From NCBI GenBank assembly GCA_050012135.1, contig JBEKHT010000062.1, forward strand, positions 1 through 12,017: a DNA stretch of 12,017 nucleotides, in the 5' to 3' direction. Position 1 is the stretch's first letter. The number at the start of each line of letters is the position of its first letter. This stretch comes from JBEKHT01 sp050012135 (lineage in GTDB: Bacteria; Chloroflexota; Anaerolineae; Anaerolineales; RBG-16-64-43). The position numbers and the translations under genes are program-made. Below are positions 6,118-12,017 of the stretch, piece by piece. The notes below the pieces were generated by a model. The model searched no databases. It was not told the origin of the DNA and worked only from the letters and a program-made list of their open reading frames with translations.

Positions 6118-8976
6118 TCATCCCCATTGCCCAATCCGACCAGCCATCTCGCGACCCAGGCGTGCGGTCGCGTGGAGGGCTGAACCCCACCCCCGCGGTT
6201 GCGCAAGCAGGCCCACGGTCGGGAGAGCCACCTCGAGCAGGCAGGCACCCCATCGCCTCTGTAGCGCCCGCGCTGCGAGCGCAAGATAGAGGTTGATCAC
6301 CTCCGGTCGTCCCTCAGGCGCCACAACGGCCGCCTGGAGCGCATCTTCCCACAATTGATCCAAGCACGCCAGACGGATTGGCTCCCTGGCCTCCAGAAGC
6401 GCAGTGCAGGAATACTCAACCAGCTCATGCGATTTGAAGGGCGGGAATTGGCTCAACGCGGCTCTCCCTTGAGCTCTGTCCCCGTTGGTATAGGGCCGCC
6501 AAATGTCAACCCAGAAGTCTAGGCTTCGCTCTGCCTGCGCCCAGGCGGCCGGACCCATCTTGGACGCGCGCTTGAACACCGGCCAGAGCGCACGCGGCTC
6601 GGTCTGCAGCACGGCTCTGCTCACCTCTCCTCTGGTCCGTTCGGCGAGATCGCTCAACCACCCTAACACAAGCGTCTTTCCCGACAGGCGCGTGTACATC
6701 TGAGTTCGTCCCAAGTACTGGCCAGCTGCATCCAACTGGCCAGCCTGGATGAGGTACCAGGAAATCCACATCAGGGTGAAGAAGTACACCGTCCGCTCCA
6801 AACGCCGGATCCGCCGCGGTAGAGACCGATTGCCGAAAAAAAGGACGAGAGCAGCATCGAGATCACGGGCTTGGCCCAGGCTGTCCCGCGTGATGTTGGT
6901 GTTGTCCTTGCGCCGGCAGACCGTGACGGAGCGGATCCATTCGCCGCGGGATCCGCTCAAGGCCAGGCGAAAGAGCAAGTCTACGTCTTCCGCTTGGAAC
7001 AATCGCGTGTCAAATCCCCCACTATGCTCTAGCGAAGACCGGCGGAACATCATGGCTCCGAGGAATACCGGTTTCCGCTCTAGCCAGTTCTCCAAGTCAA
7101 GCCGTGGAACTTCTTTCCAGGGAGTCTCGTCCGCTAGCGGTTCCCCTCGAGCGTCGACAAACCTCCAGCCGCTGTGCGAGAACCCGTGGGACGGGTGGGA
7201 GAGAAGTTGCCTTATGTGCGCGCTGAGGGCGCCCGGGAGCAGGAAGTCGTCGGCATCCAGGAAAAGGATGAATTCCCCTTGCGCGATTCGCAGTCCTCGG
7301 TTGCGCGCGGCGGCCGGACCCTGGTTCGACTGGTGAACGTAGGTCAACTCCTTGGCCTGCGCCTTGAGCACCTCGGCTGTTCCATCTGTGGATCCGTCGT
7401 CGACCACGATTATTTCACGATGTGGGTAGTCCTGCCCTAGGACGCTTTTGACCGCCTGCGTGACGTAGGGCGCCTTGTTGTAGGCCGGAATGATGACGCT
7501 CACTAGACCCTTCTTTGATGGGGGCATGGTCACGGATTGGGCCACCCTAAAAGTGTTCCGGTGGGCAGGTGGCCCTCCTGATGACCTCAAACGGCCGGTC
7601 AGGCCGCGGGCCTCCGCCCTCCCGAAGTCCAGCCAAGCCCTCAGGCTGACCCGACTCAACCCCTCGCCCAGGGCGTTGTCGAGAGCACCCCAGGCTCGGT
7701 GCCAGTCTCGCATCCTTACACTGTCAGCGAACACGCTCAGGTACAAGGCTGTGACTTCGTGCCGATCCGCTGCGCCGACTAATCCATGGCGTCCCAGTTC
7801 AGCCCACAAGGTCTTGACAGTGCCTGCGTCCACGGGTTGGGGTACGCCCGCCAAGATCGGCGCAATGAATTCGCTCCAGGAGAGGTCCCGCATGGCTTCC
7901 CTTTGCGTTGGGTCGGGGTTGCAGGGTTCTCCCCTGGTGACCGGCAACCAGACTCTGCGAAACCAGTCGTAACGGGTCTGAACTCGATTCCAATCGCGAA
8001 CCGATGTCCCTGAAGCTTCGTGAAGGAGCGATCGGGTTCCCAGGCTCGCAAGGGGCGACATCCCTTGTCCTTCGTCCCAGTCGTGAAACCTAATCATCCA
8101 GCGCAGCGCCGATTGCTCCGGAGGCCAGTCAGCCGAGGCGAGGCAATCCTGGAGCCGTGCCAAGGCCTGAGCCCGGTACCCCGTTTGCCAGAGGTGCCAA
8201 GCGGTCCAGACACTTGTGTCGTGGCGCACTTGGCGTTCCAATTTGGTAATGGCGCTCGGAAGGCCGGGAAGGGAAAAGAAGCGGTCCAGGACTTGGTCCA
8301 GGTTCTCGGCACCAACGACCCCCTGGCGCGTCATGTTGTCGCCATGCACGCGGACACAGAGGGTGGTATTGCGCAGCCAGATTGACTTGCATCCCAGGAC
8401 TGCCAAGCGCAGCATCAAATCGACGTCCTCGGATTGAACAAACGTCTCGTCAAATCCGCCAGCGCGCTCTAGCCAACGTCTTCTCAGCAGGGTAGCCCCC
8501 ATCCTGGCTGGCTTCCAGAATAGCCATCCCTTTAGGTCTAGCCGGGGGGCATCCCGCCATGGTTGGACATCGCAAATGAAAGCACCGTCTTCTCGGACGA
8601 GCCGCCATCCGCTGTGCACGAGGCCTGCGCTGGGATCCGAAGACAGAAGCTCGGCCATGCGCTGCAAATGCTCTGGGAGATAGTAGTCATCTGCATCCAG
8701 AAAGGCGACCAGTTCACCGTGAGCCTGGGCGATCCCCCAGTTCCAGGCCGCGGACAGCCCGCGGTGTGGCTCGGTGAAGTAGCGAATGCGGTCGAGATAG
8801 GGTTGCAGAACATCGGATGTTCCGTCGGTCGACCCATCGTCCACGACAACAATTTCTGCGGGAGGATGACTCTGGGCGAAGAGACTCTGGAGGGCCTCGC
8901 AGATGAAGCGCCGACCGTTGTACGCGGCCATCACAACGCTAACGGCGACGTCTGCTCTGTGCCCCGATGCGCTCAT
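6118..8976 (-). CDS. Bimodular glycosyltransferase: two fused GT2 units
   Basis: This protein has 952 residues and two complete GT-A fold family 2 units, each followed by a helical region of about 220-250 residues. Unit A holds VSVVMAAYN (12-20), VVVDDGSTDGTSDV, DADD (94-97, the metal-binding DxD) and QSEDVDL (catalytic ED 183-184). Unit B holds VSVIIPAYN (492-500), the near-identical VVVDDGSTDGTAEV, DADD (574-577) and QAEDVDL (ED 663-664). Both active sites look intact. The units repeat at a distance of exactly 480 residues, and 39 of 75 positions match without gaps around the ED motif. The helical tails also correspond (AWHLWQTGYRAQALARL with SWYLIQAGQLDAAGQYL) and look TPR-like. ATG at 8974-8976 is chosen because GGAGG lies 8 bases before it. 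The frame stays open up to 9174, but that stretch is a decayed upstream gene. The protein would add one or two sugars in the cytoplasm. The ABC exporter follows. Confidence 0.93.
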   Translation of the reverse strand: MSASGHRADVAVSVVMAAYNGRRFICEALQSLFAQSHPPAEIVVVDDGSTDGTSDVLQPYLDRIRYFTEPHRGLSAAWNWGIAQAHGELVAFLDADDYYLPEHLQRMAELLSSDPSAGLVHSGWRLVREDGAFICDVQPWRDAPRLDLKGWLFWKPARMGATLLRRRWLERAGGFDETFVQSEDVDLMLRLAVLGCKSIWLRNTTLCVRVHGDNMTRQGVVGAENLDQVLDRFFSLPGLPSAITKLERQVRHDTSVWTAWHLWQTGYRAQALARLQDCLASADWPPEQSALRWMIRFHDWDEGQGMSPLASLGTRSLLHEASGTSVRDWNRVQTRYDWFRRVWLPVTRGEPCNPDPTQREAMRDLSWSEFIAPILAGVPQPVDAGTVKTLWAELGRHGLVGAADRHEVTALYLSVFADSVRMRDWHRAWGALDNALGEGLSRVSLRAWLDFGRAEARGLTGRLRSSGGPPAHRNTFRVAQSVTMPPSKKGLVSVIIPAYNKAPYVTQAVKSVLGQDYPHREIIVVDDGSTDGTAEVLKAQAKELTYVHQSNQGPAAARNRGLRIAQGEFILFLDADDFLLPGALSAHIRQLLSHPSHGFSHSGWRFVDARGEPLADETPWKEVPRLDLENWLERKPVFLGAMMFRRSSLEHSGGFDTRLFQAEDVDLLFRLALSGSRGEWIRSVTVCRRKDNTNITRDSLGQARDLDAALVLFFGNRSLPRRIRRLERTVYFFTLMWISWYLIQAGQLDAAGQYLGRTQMYTRLSGKTLVLGWLSDLAERTRGEVSRAVLQTEPRALWPVFKRASKMGPAAWAQAERSLDFWVDIWRPYTNGDRAQGRAALSQFPPFKSHELVEYSCTALLEAREPIRLACLDQLWEDALQAAVVAPEGRPEVINLYLALAARALQRRWGACLLEVALPTVGLLAQPRGWGSALHATARLGREMAGRIGQWG

Positions 8977-8984
8977 GGCATGCG

Positions 8985-8989
8985 CCTCC
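8985..8989 (-). promoter_or_regulatory. Ribosome binding site deciding the tandem GT start
   Basis: GGAGG on the minus strand lies 8 bases before ATG 8974-8976. A TGA in another frame overlaps this ATG as ATGA (8973-8976), the usual form of translational coupling, and may be left from the decayed upstream gene. Confidence 0.75.
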
Positions 8990-9060
8990 AGCCGATGCGA
9001 GCGTGCCTCATGTAGTCCTTGTCGACCAGTCGGAGCGTCACGGGGTTCCAGGCGGACCGC

Positions 9061-9267
9061 AGCCATGAGAAACTGTCGGTCGTGCCAGCGGAACGCATGG
9101 GCGCCCGGAGACGGTGCCAGGAGGATCCACATTGCGGGCGGAGCTGGGTCGTCGAATACCAGTCTAACAAACACGAGACGGAGCTACAGTGTCCTTCGGC
9201 GACCCATGTTTGGGGACGATCGGTTGCAGGGAGGCGGACACTGGAGCCCGTCATATCCTTAGTCATA
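9061..9267 (-). pseudogene. Decayed C-terminus of a GT2 glycosyltransferase
   Basis: Reading the minus strand in the frame that runs into the tandem GT, this stretch aligns without gaps to about residues 223-291 of the intact GT2 at 10434-11312. The strongest part is DDPAPPAMWILLAPSPGAH against DDRAPAAMWALLALAQGAH; over the 29 positions starting there, 15 are identical. Upstream the match goes on more weakly (NRSSPNMGRRR against NRLPRRIGQRRR, then Y-x-x-G-x-D). It passes through two in-frame stops, TAG at 9184-9186 and TAA at 9259-9261, the latter opposite a Gln codon. The catalytic domain is absent, because only about 70 bases separate the scar from the sulfotransferase gene. It is the remains of a GT2 gene that once sat between the sulfotransferase and the tandem GT. 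Confidence 0.75.
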
Positions 9268-9337
9268 TGAGGAATCTTCTTTCTCAGTCCGTTCCAAGGA
9301 ATCACCGTCCGGGAGAGGCGGGCGCCACGAGGGGCCC

Positions 9338-10180
9338 TCAGTGTCCGAGACCAGGCAACCATCGGCGGTTCGCCTCGTACCCCGTCTCGATCAGGGCATC
9401 TCCGGCGGCCACATTGAACATCAAAGCATCCACTAGGCTAAAGTGAGACTTCCAGTCTCCGACCCGGCCGCCACGGCGAAAGCCTGCCTCGGAAGGCCGG
9501 TAGTTGATGTCGAAGTCTGTCGCTGCGATAACCTTCTCGACAATGCCTCGGTCAACTGGGATCTGGCAAAAATCAAAAAGGCGGGCGCAGGTGGAAAGGG
9601 GCTGACCCTTGAGATCCTCGTAACGGACTTCCAGAAACGCACCTCCCAGCAGGCTCGCATCACTTCGGGCTCGATGAACGGCGGCTTTCCATGCGCAGCC
9701 CGAAGCATAGATCGAGCGCCCAAAGGTGCGCTGCCATTGAAGAATCCATGACCTCGCCGCTTGACGTACCGAGACGCTAACATCTCGTCCGTCGCGCAGG
9801 ACATGGATGAATCGCGCCGTGGGGAGTATCTCCCGAATCAGAGGCATAGTGAAGATATGCGAGGGGCTCTTCTCGACCAGGAAGCGATGATGAGGCTCCA
9901 GCTTCAGCGCGAGCACGGTCGATACAAAACACCTCACCTGCTCCACAAATGCCCGCCTATCAAACGAATGCCCCAGGCCCGAGCGGCCTGCCGACCAGTG
10001 GGCTGGGCCAAAGAAGGCGCCGACACCCAGGTCCCGTGTGAAGAGCCAGGATTCATACACACCGGCGACCTCCGCGAGGGAGGTCAGGATGTCGTAGACC
10101 CAGGTCGTGCCCGACCGCGCTGCCCCCACAATAAAGATCGGGCCCGACTCGAGCTGCTGCAACGGATCTCTGTGATTCAT
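9338..10180 (-). CDS. Sulfotransferase family protein
   Basis: This is a predicted PAPS-dependent sulfotransferase of 280 residues, cytosolic. The 5'-phosphosulfate loop is GAARSGTTWV (19-28). LVEKSPSHIF (101-110) carries the conserved lysine and proline, the 3'-phosphate site is FIHVLRDGRDVSVSV (124-138, with R129 and S135/S137), and the C-terminal RRGGRVGDWK (235-244) matches the late PAPS-binding 'RxGxxGDWK' loop of the family. All landmarks of a working enzyme are present. The ATG at 10178-10180 has only a distant GGAG (15 bases), so translation may be weak. It lies between the GT2 gene (253-base gap) and the GT2 scar. The acceptor is likely a sugar of the glycan made by the neighbouring enzymes, by context only. 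It is closer than the other copy to the classic sulfotransferase pattern. Confidence 0.92.
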   Translation of the reverse strand: MNHRDPLQQLESGPIFIVGAARSGTTWVYDILTSLAEVAGVYESWLFTRDLGVGAFFGPAHWSAGRSGLGHSFDRRAFVEQVRCFVSTVLALKLEPHHRFLVEKSPSHIFTMPLIREILPTARFIHVLRDGRDVSVSVRQAARSWILQWQRTFGRSIYASGCAWKAAVHRARSDASLLGGAFLEVRYEDLKGQPLSTCARLFDFCQIPVDRGIVEKVIAATDFDINYRPSEAGFRRGGRVGDWKSHFSLVDALMFNVAAGDALIETGYEANRRWLPGLGH

Positions 10181-10433
10181 GCTAGATCTGGTCGACTCCG
10201 GCCGGGCGGACTTGGTTCACGGTGCGGGGTTGGTCGTGCAACAACTCCAATTCCAAAGCCGATTGAATTCTTGATTGTCCGAAGGCACCAGCCGATTGTA
10301 CCGTAGCTGTCGCGGCGCGGCCCGGCGCCAAACCCTCACATTGTCCTTGCCTCCAGGCTTGGATGATGCCCACGGAAGTGAGCGGGGCAAGGCTAGGTTG
10401 CCTATCGGCCTAGCGAGTCACAAGACCCCGACC
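10181..10433. other. 253-base gap between GT2 and sulfotransferase genes
   Basis: No convincing coding frame was found; a 63-residue minus frame here has no family signature. TACAAT on the minus strand (10295-10300) could be a -10 box for the sulfotransferase, but the matching -35 position is GC-rich and unlike the consensus. I saw no clear terminator. Confidence 0.4.
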
Positions 10434-11312
10434 TCACGCATGCCAGAGCAGCCGCTGGTAGCGCGAGCCAAAGAAGTGTGCGCCCTGCGCTAATGCCAGG
10501 AGCGCCCACATCGCCGCGGGCGCGCGGTCGTCATATAGCTGCTTGGCTAGGGCGAGATGGAACGGTGGACGTCTTCGTTGGCCAATCCTCCTTGGGAGTC
10601 GGTTGCGGAGAAGCGCGCGTCGGAAACGGTCGTCTCCTTGGCCATAGCGAAACTGCAGGCATAGATAGTGCCAAACCGTGAGCGGGTGATCGTGCCAAAC
10701 CCGAGCCTCCGGTCGGTACCCTTGGCGGAACCCTCGGGCAACAAGCCGATGACTCAACTCATGATCCTCGGCCGCAGCCTGCGGAAAGGAGGGGTCATAG
10801 CCCCCAAGCGCCTCAAACACCTCTCGCCTGTAGGCAGCATTGTTGCTGCAGGCCAGATATACGTCCCCATTGGGGAGGCGCTGGTAGTCTTGGATGAAGT
10901 CAATCAGGTATTGGTGGCTTTTCGGTGCTAAGGACTCCGGCCAGGGGTTGAGAGTCCGGCCGGTTAGCGCGTCCCAGGGACCTGTAGCGAAGGCCTCCGC
11001 AAAGCAGCTCAGCCAATCTGGGAGGGGCCGGCAGTCATCATCCGTGAACGCCAAGTGGGTTCCGTTGGCCTTTTGAGCCCCCGCATTGCGTGCCGCTGCC
11101 GGACCTTGGTGAACGGTATCCACGACGCGCATAGGCAGTGCCCCTCTCAGGTCGGAAGGCAGATCAGCTCGTGGGTCGATGCCGCCGTCATTCACCACGA
11201 GTAGCTCCCAAGCCTCACGTGGATAGTCAAGTCGGCGCAAGCTGAGCAAGCAGGCGCGCAGCTGCTCCGGTCGGTTATAAGTGGGGACAATCACGCTAAA
11301 GAAGAACGGCAC
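10434..11312 (-). CDS. GT2-family glycosyltransferase
   Basis: This is an inverting, GT-A fold glycosyltransferase of 292 residues, cytosolic and probably membrane-associated through its basic C-terminal part. It shows FSVIVPTYNRPEQLRA at the N-terminus, LLVVNDGG (38-45), the GPAAARNAGA segment (70-79), the metal-binding DDD (91-93 in FTDDDCRP), and AAEDHELSHRL with the catalytic ED at 182-183, followed by WHDHP (206-210). The C-terminal part (about 223-292) is basic and helical and has a decayed copy at 9061-9267. The start is GTG at 11310-11312, six bases after the stop of the upstream GT4 gene. AGGAG (11325-11329), inside the end of that gene, is the likely ribosome binding site at a long 12-base spacing. 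The short gap implies one transcript with the GT4 gene. Donor and acceptor are unknown. Confidence 0.93.
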   Translation of the reverse strand: MPFFFSVIVPTYNRPEQLRACLLSLRRLDYPREAWELLVVNDGGIDPRADLPSDLRGALPMRVVDTVHQGPAAARNAGAQKANGTHLAFTDDDCRPLPDWLSCFAEAFATGPWDALTGRTLNPWPESLAPKSHQYLIDFIQDYQRLPNGDVYLACSNNAAYRREVFEALGGYDPSFPQAAAEDHELSHRLVARGFRQGYRPEARVWHDHPLTVWHYLCLQFRYGQGDDRFRRALLRNRLPRRIGQRRRPPFHLALAKQLYDDRAPAAMWALLALAQGAHFFGSRYQRLLWHA

Positions 11313-11318
11313 AGGGTA

Positions 11319-12017
11319 TCACGTCTCCTGCGAAGCAAGGATAGCTTGGCGAAAGCTCTTGGCCACAGCGACAGGGTCAAATCTGTCCGCAAGGATCTGG
11401 CCGTGCCCTGCGAAAGAGCGCCGCAGAACTGGATCGCGCAGAAGAATGAGAATCTTACCGGCCATTTCCTCAATCCGTCCGGAATCCACGACGAATCCGT
11501 CCCTCCCCTCCGTGATGTAGCCCGACACGCCGGCATACTTCGAACATACGACCGGGACGCCACTCGCCCAGGCCTCAACAACAACCATGCCGAAGGTGTC
11601 TTCCAGAGATGGCAAGGCGAGCACATCCGCCTCCGCGAAGACGCGTGGCAGATCATCCGGCTCCACGAAGCCGAGGAACTCCACGTGGTCAGCCAGGCCC
11701 ATGCGTGAGGCTTGCCGCTCCAGGCTGGTGTGCAATGCTCCTGACCCGGCCAGGATCAGGCGAGCTTGGGGTAATTCGCGAGCCACTTGGCCAAAGGCTT
11801 CTAGCACGAGATCCACTCCCTTTCGTTCGCTGAGACTGCCCACATACAACAAAGTTGGCGGATGCCGGTCCACTAGAGCGCGAGCCCGTTCCACTCTCTC
11901 CCGAAGGAACCGAACGTCGTGACTCTGGGGCGCTTCGGAGATGCGGTCGGCGGGTGCTCCCAGAGCTACCAGGTTGGCACATGCGGCAGGGCTGGTGCCC
12001 AGGTAAGCGCTCGCTCG
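11319..12017 (-). CDS. GT4-family glycosyltransferase, C-terminal part (5' end outside window)
   Basis: The frame is open from the right edge of the window to TGA at 11319-11321, giving about 232 residues of a GT-B fold, retaining enzyme. A GTG at 11894 is internal: sequence upstream of it (YLGTSPAACANLVALGAPAD) still reads like the GT4 interdomain region, so the true start is beyond the edge. The nucleotide-sugar domain begins with LLYVGSLSERKGVDLVLEAF. The usual E-X7-E motif reads SLEDTFGMVVVEAW, where the seven-residue spacing to the second Glu points to the Asp next to the Glu, as in some family members. SGVPVV and TEGRDGFVVD follow as expected. It is the first visible gene of the minus-strand series and is tightly coupled to the GT2 gene. 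Donor and acceptor are unknown. Confidence 0.92.
   Translation of the reverse strand, partial: RASAYLGTSPAACANLVALGAPADRISEAPQSHDVRFLRERVERARALVDRHPPTLLYVGSLSERKGVDLVLEAFGQVARELPQARLILAGSGALHTSLERQASRMGLADHVEFLGFVEPDDLPRVFAEADVLALPSLEDTFGMVVVEAWASGVPVVCSKYAGVSGYITEGRDGFVVDSGRIEEMAGKILILLRDPVLRRSFAGHGQILADRFDPVAVAKSFRQAILASQET

Noticed and set aside
5450..6289. 279-residue plus-strand frame antisense to the ABC gene
   Set aside because: It is a shadow of the GC-rich ABC and GT genes, with an Arg/Ala/Ser-rich composition and no domain, while the minus strand encodes clear motifs.
8977..9174. N-terminal extension of the tandem GT (start at 9174)
   Set aside because: The stretch aligns to the C-terminus of another GT2 and has stops just upstream. 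The ribosome binding site favours ATG 8974-8976.
1..12017. CRISPR array, tRNA, rRNA or insertion sequence
   Set aside because: I found no regularly spaced direct repeats, tRNA-like cloverleaf, rRNA sequence or transposase motif on either strand by eye.

Overview
This is a roughly 12 kb piece of a GC-rich (around 60 percent by eye) bacterial chromosome. It carries part of a cell-surface or exported glycan locus. Every confidently called gene is a glycosyltransferase (GT), a PAPS-type sulfotransferase, a type IV (ABCB-like) ABC exporter half-transporter or a FAS1 lipoprotein. No taxonomic marker gene is present. The lipobox lipoprotein with a FAS1 domain, GTG starts, large gaps and decayed genes between paralogous GTs would fit Chloroflexota or another environmental lineage with a large genome, but this is a weak inference.

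Layout. On the plus strand, positions 1-764 hold the C-terminal part of a GT4 glycosyltransferase, cut by the window edge. It converges on a long minus-strand series. About 800 bases without a convincing gene (765-1564) lie between, with a perfect 22-bp palindrome at 981-1002. In transcription order, the minus strand from the right edge reads: a GT4 glycosyltransferase (11319-12017, its N-terminus beyond the edge); a GT2 glycosyltransferase 6 bases later (10434-11312); a sulfotransferase (9338-10180); a decayed GT2 C-terminus with two in-frame stops (9061-9267); a 952-residue protein made of two fused GT2 units (6118-8976); an ABC exporter 36 bases later (4240-6081); a 437-base gap; a second sulfotransferase (3038-3802); a probable frameshifted secreted-protein remnant (2485-2958); and a FAS1 lipoprotein (1565-2134).

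How the parts may work together. The GTs would build a glycan on a lipid or other acceptor at the inner face of the membrane. The two sulfotransferases would add sulfate from PAPS, and the ABC protein next to the tandem GT could flip or export the product. This is inferred from gene neighbourhood. No polymerase, priming glycosyltransferase, Wzm/Wzt pair or PAPS-synthesis gene is visible in the window.

The best evidence for recent evolution is GT2 duplication and decay. The 952-residue protein repeats itself with a register of exactly 480 residues. The gene upstream of it was lost by deletion and left only a C-terminal scar, which still aligns without gaps to the intact GT2 at 10434-11312.
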